A stretch of 64,000 bases of DNA, taken from positions 1-64,000 of the forward strand of contig CALQIX020000021.1 in assembly GCA_943330745.2 (NCBI GenBank), given 5' to 3'. Position numbers and translations under genes: made by a program. Each line of letters opens with the position of its first letter. Position 1 is the stretch's first letter. Origin of the DNA: Lishizhenia tianjinensis. Its GTDB lineage: Bacteria; Bacteroidota; Bacteroidia; Flavobacteriales_D; Crocinitomicaceae. The notes below the pieces were generated by a model, which worked only from the letters and a program-made list of their open reading frames with translations, was not told where the DNA came from and did no database searches. Positions 1-9,753 of this stretch are shown one piece after another.

Positions 1-92
<92 letters not shown>

Positions 93-94
93 TT

Positions 95-137
95 AAAACC
101 CTAACATTCGCAAGAATCGTTAGGGTTTTTTGTTTTT
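95..137 (+). terminator. rRNA operon terminator
   Basis: AAACCCTAAC pairs with GTTAGGGTTT around a short ATTC/GAAT inner stem and a GCAA loop, and is followed by a T-rich run. It sits directly after the 5S gene and ends the rRNA transcript. Confidence 0.85.
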
Positions 138-186
138 TGTACTTTGGTTTTAAACTTGAATTATCTTATTCTATAAATTTATTCTA

Positions 187-737
187 ATGCCTTCAAAAAA
201 AATTCTATCTCGTAGTGGAGGTTTTGTGAGTTATGTGAATTGGAAACTGCATGTATCGATTTTACCGTGTCTCCAAAAGAAGATGAAATTGAGTCCCAAG
301 TTGCTATTTGTTCTTCGTGTGAAGTGAATTTGTCCAATAAGGATGCGCGAGATCATTGGCAATGTTTGTCCGGGAGTATTTGGAGTCAAGAACCAGCTGT
401 TCAAGCTTTGTCTTATAGAATATTATATGGCATGAAAGATCAATCTTGGGCAATTGATATTATGGAATCTATAGACATGGATGAAGAAATAAAAGAGTGG
501 GGAGCAAGTATCTATGAAATCACAATGGTTCATCAAGATGCTTTTGGAAATGTTCTTGAAAATGGAGATAATGTAGTTTTAACCCAAGCATTGAAAGTTA
601 GGGGTACTAATTTTACAGCATCTAAAGGTACTGTTGTCAAGAAAATACGCTTAGTTGCTAATAACACTGGTCAAATTGAAGGTAAGATAAATGATCAAGT
701 TATCGTTATCTTAACTCAATTTGTAAAAAAGAATTAG
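187..737 (+). pseudogene. PhnA-domain zinc-ribbon protein, frameshifted near the N terminus
   Basis: Two frames together make one PhnA-family protein (often named alkylphosphonate utilisation protein; true function unclear). Frame 1 from ATG 187 reads MPSKKILSRSGGF. The other frame then continues CELCELETACIDF and stays open to 737. The break is at a TTTT run (222-225); one extra T would join the frames. The join restores the first CxxC (CELC) of the zinc ribbon, which pairs with CSSC further on, and the HW..LSGSIWSQ segment follows. The C-terminal PhnA domain is intact: DAFGN.LENGD, LKVRG, KGT.VKKIRL. From TTG 240 alone the protein would be 165 residues and lack the first zinc knuckle. It may be a real pseudogene, a homopolymer sequencing error, or a gene expressed by slippage. 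Confidence 0.75.
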
Positions 738-812
738 ACTTTAAACATTTTGAGTAAACAATATGTTATTCAATTATTAAAGTAAGTTATATAATCCCAT
801 TAAAGAAAACGT

Positions 813-1538
813 ATGATCATTTTATTATTTCTTATAATTCATTGGTATTTGTCTTTGTTTGGTCAAACATTTTTTCTTCATCGATATGGAGCTCATAAGA
901 TGTTTACAATGAATAAATTTTGGGAAAAGTACTTTTATTTATTTACTTGGATTACCCAAGGATCTTCTTATCTAAATGCCAGAGCTTATGCAATTCTTCA
1001 TCGTATGCATCACGCTTATAGTGATACAGAAAAAGATCCACATACACCGCATTTTTTTAAGGATGCTTACACTATGATGATGCATACTCGAAAAATATAC
1101 AATGATGTTTTAAATAAGCGAGTTGTTATAGAGGATAAGTTTGATCGTAATTTCCCAGAATATCCTGGTATTGATAAAATTGCAGACAATGGTTACATGC
1201 GTTTATTATTTGCATTAGGTTATATAACTTTTTATATTGTTTTCGCCACGCAATGGTGGATGTTCTTGTTTTTGCCAATTCATTTTTTCATGGGACCTAT
1301 TCAGGGCGCAATTGTTAATTGGTCAGGACATAAATATGGTTATCGCAATTTTAATGGCTCCGATAAATCAAAGAATTCATTATTTTGGGATTTCTTTTTG
1401 TTGGGGGAATTGTTTCAAAACAATCATCATCATGCGGGATCTAAGCCTAACTTTGCGACTAAATGGTTTGAATTTGATCCAACGTATCCAATTATTTGGG
1501 TTTTTAATAAAATTGGAATTATAAGATTAACTCGATAA
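813..1538 (+). CDS. Acyl-CoA/fatty-acid desaturase (membrane di-iron)
   Basis: Integral-membrane desaturase of 241 residues that would introduce a double bond into acyl chains using a di-iron centre. All three histidine boxes are present: HRYGAH (residues 23-28), HRMHH (63-67) and NNHHH near residue 204. Hydrophobic segments lie at residues 1-20, about 40-55, and two between the second and third boxes. It is shorter than yeast or animal stearoyl-CoA desaturases but in the range of bacterial DesC/Ole1-like enzymes. The ATG at 813 begins directly with a transmembrane helix just before the first box, so a longer start is unlikely. It is probably monocistronic, with no neighbour on this strand within 250 bp downstream. 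The substrate cannot be told from sequence. Confidence 0.88.
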   Translation: MIILLFLIIHWYLSLFGQTFFLHRYGAHKMFTMNKFWEKYFYLFTWITQGSSYLNARAYAILHRMHHAYSDTEKDPHTPHFFKDAYTMMMHTRKIYNDVLNKRVVIEDKFDRNFPEYPGIDKIADNGYMRLLFALGYITFYIVFATQWWMFLFLPIHFFMGPIQGAIVNWSGHKYGYRNFNGSDKSKNSLFWDFFLLGELFQNNHHHAGSKPNFATKWFEFDPTYPIIWVFNKIGIIRLTR

Positions 1539-1562
1539 TTTCAAGTAACTAAAATTTTAACT

Positions 1563-1588
1563 AAAAAAAATCCTGCTTTCGCAGGATT
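1563..1588 (-). terminator. Terminator after tRNA-Ala
   Basis: AATCCTGC-TTTC-GCAGGATT hairpin with a run of A on the plus-strand left side, which is poly-U when read on the minus strand. It lies 4 bases past the tRNA 3' end and may also slow plus-strand transcripts from the desaturase gene. Confidence 0.8.
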
Positions 1589-1591
1589 CTG

Positions 1592-1665
1592 TGGAGAAGA
1601 TCGGGCTCGAACCGACGACCTCTTGACTGCCAGTCAAGCGCTCTAGCCAACTGAGCTACATCCCC
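1592..1665 (-). tRNA. tRNA-Ala (anticodon GGC)
   Basis: A 74-nt cloverleaf on the minus strand. The acceptor arm starts GGGGATG and the D arm has TAGCTCAGTTGG. The anticodon stem CTTGA/TCAAG encloses CTGGCAG, giving anticodon GGC, and the T loop is TTCGAGC. A G3-U70 wobble pair, the alanine identity element, is present. The discriminator base is A and no CCA is encoded. Confidence 0.95.
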
Positions 1666-1689
1666 ATTAAAACAAAGATAGAATTAATT

Positions 1690-2277
1690 TCATTGGTTTC
1701 GCCATTCTGTATTATATTCCAATGGCTTGCGATGTGATTCAGGCCATTCTATTGATGGATAACCGACATAGAATAAACCGAGGCATTTGTCTTTTTCAGT
1801 TAAGCCTAAAAAGTCATTCATTTTTGAATGATATATTAATTTTGGAGTAGACCAAAACCCCCCGATTCCATAAGCAGTGCAAGTTAAATGCATATTTTGT
1901 AAAGCACAAGCTACGGCTTCAATTTCTTCAATTTCTTCAATTTTTTCTTCTACCTGCCTCTTCATACAAACGGCAATAATAGCAGACGATAAAAGAGGTC
2001 TTTTAATCATTTTCGCTAATTTAGAATCGTTTTGCTTTTCAATTGGTGTTATTTCTAAATAGGTCTTTGATAAAAAAGCACTTAATTTTTCTCTGCCCGC
2101 ATCAGTAAAAACAATAAATCTCCAGGGTTGAGTATTACCATGCGTTGGTGCCCACTGTGCATTGTTTAATAGTAATTCAATTTGTTCACGATGAACCTTC
2201 CTTTCCGAAAATTGCTCGGGATAAATTGTTCTTCGATTACGAATTATTTCAGTTATTTCTGATAAATTGTAGCGCAT
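1690..2277 (-). CDS. Nitroreductase family protein
   Basis: FMN-dependent nitroreductase-fold oxidoreductase of 195 residues, the size of the short YdjA-like branch. Near the N terminus are IIRNRRTIYPEQF and the WAPTHGNTQPWRF stretch typical of the flavin-binding region; near residue 140 is GIGGFWST, and LGLFYVGYP is the usual C-terminal strand. A lysine/glutamate-rich insert (VEEKIEEIEEIEA) lies in the helical region. The start codon follows the Lon stop after one base (TGA T ATG), so it is probably co-transcribed and translationally coupled with lon. The natural substrate is unknown. Confidence 0.85.
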   Translation of the reverse strand: MRYNLSEITEIIRNRRTIYPEQFSERKVHREQIELLLNNAQWAPTHGNTQPWRFIVFTDAGREKLSAFLSKTYLEITPIEKQNDSKLAKMIKRPLLSSAIIAVCMKRQVEEKIEEIEEIEAVACALQNMHLTCTAYGIGGFWSTPKLIYHSKMNDFLGLTEKDKCLGLFYVGYPSIEWPESHRKPLEYNTEWRNQ

Positions 2278-2278
2278 A

Positions 2279-4747
2279 TCAATCTATTTTTTTACTCGGT
2301 AATTCTACTTCAACCGGATTTTTAACTTTTTCCTTACTTAAGGCAATTTCCAAAACTTCTTTCATTTTCGAGACATAATGAAAAGTAAGACCTTTTAAAT
2401 ATGGATCAGGAATTTCTTCAATATCATGACGGTTTTTATCACAAAGTATAATTTCCTTAATGTTGGCTCTTTTGGCTGCTAAAATCTTTTCTTTTATTCC
2501 TCCAACTGGCAATACATCACCACGCAACGTAATCTCACCTGTCATCGCAAGGTGTGATTTAACTTTTCTTTGCGTAAATAATGATGCTAAGGAAGTTAGC
2601 ATGGTGATTCCAGCGCTTGGTCCATCTTTAGGTGTTGCTCCTTCAGGAACGTGAATATGAACATTGTAATGATCGAAGATTTCCTGAGGTAATTCCAGCC
2701 AATCACTATGTGCTTTGAGGAATTCAAGAGCTATTACAGCTGATTCTTTCATTACATCCCCTAAATTACCGGTTAGAGTTAGTTTTCCTTTTCCTTTGGT
2801 GATGGATGATTCGATAAATAATATATCTCCTCCAACACTTGTCCAAGCTAATCCAGTAACAACACCAGCTACTTCATTTGAGTCGTATTTAGTTCTAGGT
2901 CTTCCTGCTCCTAATATAGAAAAAAGATCTTCTTCACTGATTTTAACCTCGTATTTTTCATCCATTGCAATTTGGCGTGCACGATTTCTAACAATCTTTG
3001 CAACCAATTTATCTAGTCCACGAACTCCAGATTCATTCGTGTATTCCTCGATCACCTTACTAATTACCTTTTTATCTATTGAAATTACTTTTTTAGTAAT
3101 TCCGTGTTCTTGAATTTGTTTAGGTAATAAATGTCGCTTGGCAATTTCTAATTTTTCCTCAATTGTATAACCATTAACTTCAATAATCTCCATACGATCG
3201 CGCAAAGGTCCCTGAATAGTTGAAAGATTATTTGCCGTGGCAATGAACATAACTCGTGATAAATCGAATTCGGTTTCAACATAGTTATCGTAAAACGCGC
3301 TATTTTGCTCGGGGTCAAGAACTTCCAATAAAGCCGAGGATGGGTCTCCGTGATTACTTCTTCCTAATTTATCAATTTCATCAAGAACAAAAACTGGATT
3401 AGCCTTTGTTGCTTTTTTGAGGTGTTGAATTATTCTTCCTGGCATTGCACCAATATATGTTTTTCTATGTCCTCTGATTTCAGATTCATCATGCAATCCA
3501 CCTAAAGACATTCTTACATATTTTCTTCCAAGAGCTTCTGCAATTGATTTTCCTAACGAAGTTTTACCAACACCCGGAGGACCGTAAAAACATAAAATTG
3601 GGGATTTCATATTTCCTTTTATTTTCAAAACAGCCAGGTATTCTAGAATTCGTTCCTTCACTTTTTCTAAACCATAATGGTCACGTTCCAATATTTTCTT
3701 CGCTCGATTTAAATCTAAATTGTCTTTTGAATAATCACCCCAAGGTAGTTCCAATAATAAGTCAAGGTAATTTAGCTGTACAGTATACTCAGCACCTTGT
3801 GGATTCATGCGTTGTAATTTTCCTAGCTCTTTGTGGAACAATGTTTCAATTTCTGAATTCCATTTTTTGTCCATTGCTTTTTCTTGTAAATCACGAACGT
3901 CTTGTTCTTGAGGATTATCTCCTAATTCATCTTGAATGGTTCTCATTTGTTGATGCAGGAAATACTCTCTTTGTTGGCGATCTAAATCTTTTTTAACCCT
4001 ACTTTGAATTTCATTGCGCATTTCTAGCATTTGAACCTCCATTGTAAGATGTTCAAGTACCATCATTACTCTTTTTTTCATGTCAATCTCTTCTAACATT
4101 TCCTGTTTTTTGGAAACATCGGCATTCATATTGGATGAAATAAAATTGATTAAAAAAGTAGGTGAATCAATGTTTTTAAGAGCAAATGAGGCTTCTGAAG
4201 GAATATTTGGACTTTCATGAATGATCTGTAGAGCTAAATCTTTGACAGTTTTAATCATTACCTTTAATTCCTTATTTTTTTTATCAAAAGGAACTTCATC
4301 AAAAACACGCACATTTGCTTTGATATATGGGTCTGTTTGAGACAATTCGAGCATTTCAAAACGTCGTTTCCCTTGGATGATAACTGTGGTGCTACCATCG
4401 GGCATTCGGAGAAGCCGAACTATTTGGGCTACTGTTCCTGTCTTGTGTAGGTCATCAAATTCAGGAGACTCTTCATCTTGGTTTTTTTGAGATACAACCC
4501 CTATTATTTTATTTCCTTTGTTTGCTTCATTGACCAGTTTAATTGAGCGATCGCGTCCTACTGTTATTGGAATTACTACTCCTGGAAAAAGGACGTTGTT
4601 TCTAAGTGGTAAAATAGGTAAATCGGTCGGGAAAATTTGACTGTTCATATCTTCCTCTTCCTCCGCAGTGATTAGAGGGATAAACTCTGCATCGCTATCC
4701 ATTTCAGTACGGAAATTTAATAAAGTGTTTTCAAATAATTCACTCAT
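2279..4747 (-). CDS. lon: ATP-dependent Lon protease
   Basis: Full-length (822 residues) cytoplasmic serine protease that degrades misfolded and regulatory proteins. Order: acidic N-terminal extension; LON substrate-binding domain from about residue 40 ([20 protein letters not shown]); helical linker; AAA+ module with Walker [10 protein letters not shown] at 389-397 and Walker [10 protein letters not shown]; sensor region IATANN; C-terminal protease domain with catalytic Ser711 in DGPSAG and the usual lysine downstream ([12 protein letters not shown]). The N-terminal extension is typical of Bacteroidetes Lon. The nitroreductase gene follows after one base. No clear TAnnTTTG promoter box was found upstream of the ATG. 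Confidence 0.98.
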   Translation of the reverse strand: MSELFENTLLNFRTEMDSDAEFIPLITAEEEEDMNSQIFPTDLPILPLRNNVLFPGVVIPITVGRDRSIKLVNEANKGNKIIGVVSQKNQDEESPEFDDLHKTGTVAQIVRLLRMPDGSTTVIIQGKRRFEMLELSQTDPYIKANVRVFDEVPFDKKNKELKVMIKTVKDLALQIIHESPNIPSEASFALKNIDSPTFLINFISSNMNADVSKKQEMLEEIDMKKRVMMVLEHLTMEVQMLEMRNEIQSRVKKDLDRQQREYFLHQQMRTIQDELGDNPQEQDVRDLQEKAMDKKWNSEIETLFHKELGKLQRMNPQGAEYTVQLNYLDLLLELPWGDYSKDNLDLNRAKKILERDHYGLEKVKERILEYLAVLKIKGNMKSPILCFYGPPGVGKTSLGKSIAEALGRKYVRMSLGGLHDESEIRGHRKTYIGAMPGRIIQHLKKATKANPVFVLDEIDKLGRSNHGDPSSALLEVLDPEQNSAFYDNYVETEFDLSRVMFIATANNLSTIQGPLRDRMEIIEVNGYTIEEKLEIAKRHLLPKQIQEHGITKKVISIDKKVISKVIEEYTNESGVRGLDKLVAKIVRNRARQIAMDEKYEVKISEEDLFSILGAGRPRTKYDSNEVAGVVTGLAWTSVGGDILFIESSITKGKGKLTLTGNLGDVMKESAVIALEFLKAHSDWLELPQEIFDHYNVHIHVPEGATPKDGPSAGITMLTSLASLFTQRKVKSHLAMTGEITLRGDVLPVGGIKEKILAAKRANIKEIILCDKNRHDIEEIPDPYLKGLTFHYVSKMKEVLEIALSKEKVKNPVEVELPSKKID

Positions 4748-4956
4748 AATTGTTCTAGTTCAATTGAACCTAATTTTACTGTCGATTTGGCAGTATAAAA
4801 AGGGCAGATTTATAATTTTATCAAAATAAGCTTTATATTATTTAGACATGCTTAGTGTGTCAAGCAATATGCCAACGGAAAAATCAGGTAATTATGTCTT
4901 AAATATACTTTAGTAGTTTTAGCTTGATATGGTCTTGTTTTATTGATGGTTTAAGT

Positions 4957-4994
4957 AAAAAAAAAACCGTGAGAATCTTCTCACGGTTTTTTTA
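4957..4994 (-). terminator. Terminator of the 5016-5546 lipoprotein gene
   Basis: CCGTGAGA-ATCT-TCTCACGG hairpin flanked by A-runs on the left and T-runs on the right, so it can work in both directions. It lies 20 bases past the stop of the minus-strand lipoprotein gene. Confidence 0.85.
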
Positions 4995-5015
4995 TATTTC
5001 AAAAAAATCTGTTAT

Positions 5016-5546
5016 TTAATAAGGCATTGCTTCTTCTGAATATGCATTTTCAGTTCCCATCCCATAATCGTATTCACTTTCAGGGTTATCTTTTCTATAT
5101 TTCGCTCGGGTAACTTCTTTTTCTAGTTCTTTAATTACATCACCTAATTGACTATAAGGAATTTCCTTAAAGAAAATATTTGAACAGTCTGTATCTATAA
5201 TTGCTTTTAGAAGCTCTTTGGTGAAAACTTGTGCTTGAGCTTGATTTAATGTTTTAAGATGCGTGTCAATTTCTTTCATGACAGAAATGAGTTTGTCAGA
5301 ATTGTCATAAAATTTTCCCTCAATTTTATCTGCATTCTTAGATAAAAAGTCTTCATTCAATTTAAGATTTTCATCCAGACCAATTTCTTTTGCAAATTTA
5401 CATAGATTTTCAGCAAATAACTTTGCCTTGGCGTCTTTTGAACCAGATCCTGTTTCATTTCCTGAGGCATTATTCCCTCCACAAGATAAAAATATCCCTG
5501 TGCTCAATACAATCACGGGGATGAATAGTAATTTTTTTCTAATCAT
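5016..5546 (-). CDS. Hypothetical lipoprotein
   Basis: A 176-residue protein I do not recognise. It opens with KK, a hydrophobic core and the lipobox IFLSC (Cys22), followed by GGNNASGNETGSGS, a flexible linker as in Bacteroidetes SPII lipoproteins. The body is helical and Lys/Glu-rich with repeated short LKTLNQAQAQ-like stretches. It has one more cysteine (TDCSN) and an acidic, Tyr-rich tail (SEYDYGMGTENAYSEE). It should be anchored in the inner or outer membrane facing the periplasm. It has its own TAnnTTTG box upstream and a terminator downstream, so it is probably monocistronic. Confidence 0.75.
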   Translation of the reverse strand: MIRKKLLFIPVIVLSTGIFLSCGGNNASGNETGSGSKDAKAKLFAENLCKFAKEIGLDENLKLNEDFLSKNADKIEGKFYDNSDKLISVMKEIDTHLKTLNQAQAQVFTKELLKAIIDTDCSNIFFKEIPYSQLGDVIKELEKEVTRAKYRKDNPESEYDYGMGTENAYSEEAMPY

Positions 5547-5568
5547 AATTAAATTTTATTATTTCACA

Positions 5569-5576
5569 CAAATTTA
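5569..5576 (-). promoter_or_regulatory. Bacteroidetes -7 box for the 5016-5546 lipoprotein
   Basis: TAAATTTG on the minus strand matches TAnnTTTG exactly and lies 22 bases before the ATG at 5546. I did not find a well-spaced -33 TTTG. Confidence 0.5.
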
Positions 5577-5596
5577 TCAAAATAATTTACAAAAGA

Positions 5597-6757
5597 CTAT
5601 AATTTATATTTTTTTTTCTTTATTGTCCCAAGAATTTCAATTTCTTCCTCTGTTAAGGTTAATCCCCTCCGATTCATCATATTATTGGCGTATTCGATGG
5701 CTTTATTGAATTTAAATGATTCAAAACCGTTACTGCCACCCCAGGAAAAAGAAGGGACAAATTTTGGTGGGAAATTTGCGCCGAATACATTACATGAAAC
5801 TCCAATAACTGTTGCCGTATTAAACATAGTATTTATGCCACATTTAGAATGATCACCCATGCAAAGTCCCATAAATTGTAAATTGGTTTGAACTTCTTTA
5901 TTTTCTTCATACGAATAGGTGGATACATTGCCATAATTATTTTTTAAATTCGAAGTATTGGTATCTGCTCCCAAATTGCACCACTCTCCAATTATTGAAT
6001 TACCCACAAAACCATCATGACCTTTATTTGAATATGCTTGAAAAACAACATTATTTATTTCACCACCAACTTTGCAGTGGGGACCAAGTGTTGATGCACC
6101 ATATACTTTAGTTCCAAGTTTTAATGCGCTGTGTTCACACATTGCTAAAGGACCACGAACGATTGAACCTTCCATTATTTCTGCGTGTTTCCCAATGTAA
6201 ATAGGCCCTGCATTTGTGTTGAGAATACTTGCTTCAACGATTGCTCCTTCTTCTATGAATACATCTTTTTTGTCCCCAATAAAGGTGTTCGATTTTGACA
6301 AGGGTTGTGATTTTCTGCCAGCCGTTATTAGTTTAAAATCTTGTTTTAATACGGAATCATTTTTTTGATAAATATCCCATCGTTGTTCGATTAATATCGG
6401 TTCGTTTCCCGTATAATTGATTCGCAGGGTCTCTTTTCCAATTGTCGCAATCCAAGTTTTATTTAAATACAGTGAGTTTCCTTCTTCCAATTGAAATAAG
6501 GTAGCAACAATCTCCTCATTTGGAATAATCGCTGCATTGACTTCAATAGCACCATCAATTTTTTTGAATTTCTCTTGTAAATAAATTTCTGTTGAAAACC
6601 CTATTTCGCAAACTATTTTAGGATCGAAAGACTCTATTAATTTCTTCCAGCGCTCATCATTTGTGAAAATACCAATTCGTAAATTCCCTACTGGTCTTGT
6701 TAATGTTAACGGAGCGAAACGCAAATGAAAACCATTATCATTTAAATTAATTCTCAT
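5597..6757 (-). CDS. GlmU-family / putative sugar nucleotidyltransferase with left-handed beta-helix
   Basis: 386 residues, belonging to the Bacteroidetes GlmU-like family. The N-terminal half (MRINLNDNGFHLRFAPLTLTRPVGNLRIG) has the LTLTRPV signature but no LxAGxGTRM nucleotide-binding loop. The C-terminal half, from about residue 165, is a left-handed beta-helix of hexapeptide turns (IEEGAIVEASILN, IYIGKHAEIMEGSIV, TLGPHCKVGGEINNVVF, STIIGEWCNLGADT). It may transfer an acyl or nucleotidyl group to a sugar phosphate, but catalysis is not shown by the sequence. The start overlaps the preceding symporter gene by 11 bp (6747-6757), indicating one operon. Confidence 0.8.
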   Translation of the reverse strand: MRINLNDNGFHLRFAPLTLTRPVGNLRIGIFTNDERWKKLIESFDPKIVCEIGFSTEIYLQEKFKKIDGAIEVNAAIIPNEEIVATLFQLEEGNSLYLNKTWIATIGKETLRINYTGNEPILIEQRWDIYQKNDSVLKQDFKLITAGRKSQPLSKSNTFIGDKKDVFIEEGAIVEASILNTNAGPIYIGKHAEIMEGSIVRGPLAMCEHSALKLGTKVYGASTLGPHCKVGGEINNVVFQAYSNKGHDGFVGNSIIGEWCNLGADTNTSNLKNNYGNVSTYSYEENKEVQTNLQFMGLCMGDHSKCGINTMFNTATVIGVSCNVFGANFPPKFVPSFSWGGSNGFESFKFNKAIEYANNMMNRRGLTLTEEEIEILGTIKKKKYKL

Positions 6758-8246
6758 GATTTAAAGAGGGTTTGTTTGTTAAAAAAGAACTTGCATATAG
6801 AGCTAGAAATGTCAGTAAACCATTGATTATAAGCATTTCGTAACCAAATTTATAACCATTCAACCAATTTATTGAATGTTTGTCAGTGATGTAACAAATT
6901 GCCGGAATGATGATACAGATAAATGGTACAGCTATATTGAATGCATTTCGTTTTGTGAATATACCAAAGGCAAACAATCCAATGAGTGGACCGTATGTAT
7001 ATGAAGCAAGAGTGAGTATCATATCAATGATGTCCGTTTTAGGATTTTTTTCGATGTACCAATTTGTACCTAGTATGATGACAAGAAATAGTACCGAAAA
7101 ACCAATATGGACAAATAACATCGTTCTTTTTTTGCTTTTTTCTTCTTTCTTTTTAAAATTTAGAAAATCGATGCAGAATCCGGTGGTTAATGCAGCTAAA
7201 GCACTGTCCGCCGATGCATAGGATGATGCGGTAATTCCCAATAAAAAAAAGATTCCAGCCAATGTTCCAAATTCAGTTAATGCCAGAGTAGGGAATGTGT
7301 GATCCGTTTTTAGGGGAAGGTCAACTCCTTTGGATGCTGCATACACATAAAGTGCGCCTCCTAAAATAAGAAAAAGAAAATTTGTCGCGACTAATACAAC
7401 GGTAAAGGAGTACATATTTTTCTGTGCTTCTTTAATATTCTTGCAGGTTAGATTTTTTTGCATTAAGTCTTGGTCAAGCCCTGTCATTGCAATAGCGAGG
7501 AACATTCCTCCAAAAAAATGCTTGAAAAAATAATTTTTTGCATTGGAGTCATCTAAAACAAAAATGCGTGAAAGAGAATGACCTGTGGAGGTTTTTGATT
7601 CAGTTATCTTATCCCATAGCCCAACTAAATCAACATTCAATGTTTGCGCAACGATAATGGTGCAAATAATAACTGAACTGACTAAGAAAAATGTTTGAAA
7701 CGTATCCGTGTAAACGATAGTTTTTATACCACCTTTGAACGTGTAAACCCAAATTAGTAGAATAGTGATGCAGGCGGTTACCCAATAAGGTACACCAAGT
7801 CCTTCAAATAAAAAAAGTTGTAATACGATTGTGGCTAAGTATAAACGAATTGCTGATCCTAAGGTCCGGGATAGAATGAAAAAAGCTGCACCCGTTTTAT
7901 AACTAATGAAGCCTAATCGTTTTTCTAAGTACTCATATATAGAGGTTACATTTAAACGGTAGTAAAGAGGCATGAGCAATTGAGCGATTACAAGATAGCC
8001 AAGTACATAACCCAAAACCACCTGAAAATAAGCCATCCCATCATTAATTACTTTTCCCGGTACAGAAATAAATGTAACACCAGACAAGGATGCACCAATC
8101 ATTCCAAATGCCACTAAATACCAAGGGCTTTGTCTATCTCCAGTGAAAAAAGTATCACTCGTTGCTTTTCGTGATGTTAAAATTGAAATTCCAATTAGCA
8201 CCAGAAAATAGCATACTAGAACGCTAATTATTAAGTAAGTGCTCAT
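6747..8246 (-). CDS. Sodium:solute symporter (SSS family)
   Basis: 499-residue multi-pass inner-membrane transporter. It begins with a helix (YLIISVLVCYFLVLIGISIL), then TGDRQSPWYLVAFGMIGASLSGVTFISVPG, the TM1-TM2 region that forms the sodium site in SSS proteins. The GGIKTIVYTDTFQ segment around residue 172 is the most diagnostic SSS motif. About 13 hydrophobic segments can be counted. The solute cannot be assigned; SSS members move sugars, amino acids, nucleosides or sialic acid. Its ATG overlaps the stop of the upstream membrane-protein gene (TAATG), and its end overlaps the GlmU-like gene, so the three form one transcription unit. Confidence 0.88.
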   Translation of the reverse strand: MSTYLIISVLVCYFLVLIGISILTSRKATSDTFFTGDRQSPWYLVAFGMIGASLSGVTFISVPGKVINDGMAYFQVVLGYVLGYLVIAQLLMPLYYRLNVTSIYEYLEKRLGFISYKTGAAFFILSRTLGSAIRLYLATIVLQLFLFEGLGVPYWVTACITILLIWVYTFKGGIKTIVYTDTFQTFFLVSSVIICTIIVAQTLNVDLVGLWDKITESKTSTGHSLSRIFVLDDSNAKNYFFKHFFGGMFLAIAMTGLDQDLMQKNLTCKNIKEAQKNMYSFTVVLVATNFLFLILGGALYVYAASKGVDLPLKTDHTFPTLALTEFGTLAGIFFLLGITASSYASADSALAALTTGFCIDFLNFKKKEEKSKKRTMLFVHIGFSVLFLVIILGTNWYIEKNPKTDIIDMILTLASYTYGPLIGLFAFGIFTKRNAFNIAVPFICIIIPAICYITDKHSINWLNGYKFGYEMLIINGLLTFLALYASSFLTNKPSLNHEN

Positions 8247-8761
8247 TATTCTTCATTATTTATTAGTGTATTGTCATTTTTTATCCAAGCAAGATTGCGA
8301 GAATAGAGATAAACAAACAAACCTGAAAAAAGGAGATTAACAATAATTAAGGGTGTTGGAACCTCTGAGGGAGATAAAATAAAATAAATCGAGATGGACG
8401 AAAGAATACTATAAACAATATAGGCGTGAAATCCGTATACTTCTTTTCTGAACATGAGAAACACACTCACAAAGCCAATAGCTGAAAATAGGGTAGAAAT
8501 CCCTGTGAAAAAAATAAAGTTGTCATTTACTGCTGTGCTTATTTGTTGAATTTTTTCAATTAAGTCCATTGCTTCAGGTGGTGGATCTAATTTTTTAAAA
8601 TCTACAATAGATTGAGCCATTTTTAGATTTTCTTTTTTTATCTCAACAGCACTTGGAGGTCCACTAATTAAACTTATTATTCCGTTTAATAGTGCGAGAG
8701 AGGTATTTAGAATTGTTAAGATTCCAAGAATAAGTAAGGATTTTGGTTTATTTTTGAACAT
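8246..8761 (-). CDS. Hypothetical four-helix membrane protein
   Basis: 171 residues, not recognised. There are four hydrophobic segments: residues about 9-30 (LLILGILTILNTSLALLNG), about 80-105 (FIFFTGISTLFSAIGFVSVF), 110-130 and 135-155. A Lys-rich hydrophilic loop between helices 1 and 2 contains DPPPEAMDLIEKIQQI. It is first in the operon with the symporter and GlmU-like genes (1-bp overlap), so it may support that transporter. This role is inferred only from position. Confidence 0.7.
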   Translation of the reverse strand: MFKNKPKSLLILGILTILNTSLALLNGIISLISGPPSAVEIKKENLKMAQSIVDFKKLDPPPEAMDLIEKIQQISTAVNDNFIFFTGISTLFSAIGFVSVFLMFRKEVYGFHAYIVYSILSSISIYFILSPSEVPTPLIIVNLLFSGLFVYLYSRNLAWIKNDNTLINNEE

Positions 8762-8872
8762 AATACTTTTTAGTAACGAATGTATTTATTTTGTCTATTA
8801 AAAATGAGTTTCGGGTTGTTTCTTTCTAAAATAAATTTGTTTATAACCTCTGTTAGAATAGAAAGAATGCAA

Positions 8873-9751
8873 TTAATTTCTGGTATCTATGCCCCAAAGC
8901 ATTTTATTTCGAATTGTATCCAAGAAATTATTATTTTCAAAGCGAACAACATTAATCATGAATTCAGCTTTTTTCACAACCACTTTTTCACCTTGTTTTA
9001 TGCTTTTAGAATTGCCGTCAAGACTTAATAAAGATTTTCTATCTCGTCCTTCTACACTCAGTTCAATTGGTAAATGATCAGGAACAACCATTGGACGTAC
9101 ATTGAGGTTGTGTGGCGCAATCGGAGTTAGAATATGTACTTGACAACCAGGAGTTATAATTGGACCACCACAACTCAAACTGTATGCCGTCGATCCGGTC
9201 GGGGTTGCAATGATTAATCCGTCTGCCCAATAAGAATTTAAGTATTTATTATCCAGAGATGCATGAACAGTAATCATGGATGCAGTGTCTTTTTTATGTA
9301 CGGTTAATTCATTTAAAGCAAAGTTATCTTCACCAAAAAGATCGTCTTCCGTGTAAACGCGCAATAAGGAGCGTTTTTGAAACTCATATTCCTTATTCTT
9401 AACTTTAGTAAGGGTTTCAGCAATTTGATCCTTAGAAATATTGGCTAAAAAACCAAGTCTGCCTGTGTTTATGCCCATTATCGGCACTCCCGAATTTCGA
9501 ATGTAGCTGACTGTTTTGATGAATGTTCCATCACCACCAATGCTTAGTGTTAAATCTATCCCGCTGTAGAAATCCAGATGAGTTGAGAAGACGTCGTAAT
9601 TTTTTGTCAAGCCCGCCTTTAAGGTTAGAACTTCTTTAAGTTCTTTTTCTAGAATGATTTTCCATCCAAGCTCTTCTAGAAAAGCAAAAACAGCTAGAAA
9701 GGTTGGTATCGTTTGTTTTGTGATTTTTTTACCGTAAATCGCTACTCGCAT
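8873..9751 (-). CDS. nadK: NAD kinase
   Basis: Cytoplasmic ATP-NAD kinase that makes NADP; 292 residues, the normal length. The diagnostic motifs are present: GGDGTF (about residues 74-79), NTGRLGFLA (about 95-103), the NE-containing ALNELTVHK, and the Gly-rich TPTGSTAYSLSCGGPI. The C-terminal SLDGNS strand is also present. The gene starts 2 bases after the CBS-domain gene stops, so the two form a minus-strand operon, divergent from pdxJ. Association of nadK with pdxJ and a CBS protein is, from memory, a recurrent layout in this phylum. Confidence 0.97.
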   Translation of the reverse strand: MRVAIYGKKITKQTIPTFLAVFAFLEELGWKIILEKELKEVLTLKAGLTKNYDVFSTHLDFYSGIDLTLSIGGDGTFIKTVSYIRNSGVPIMGINTGRLGFLANISKDQIAETLTKVKNKEYEFQKRSLLRVYTEDDLFGEDNFALNELTVHKKDTASMITVHASLDNKYLNSYWADGLIIATPTGSTAYSLSCGGPIITPGCQVHILTPIAPHNLNVRPMVVPDHLPIELSVEGRDRKSLLSLDGNSKSIKQGEKVVVKKAEFMINVVRFENNNFLDTIRNKMLWGIDTRN

Positions 9752-9753
9752 AC

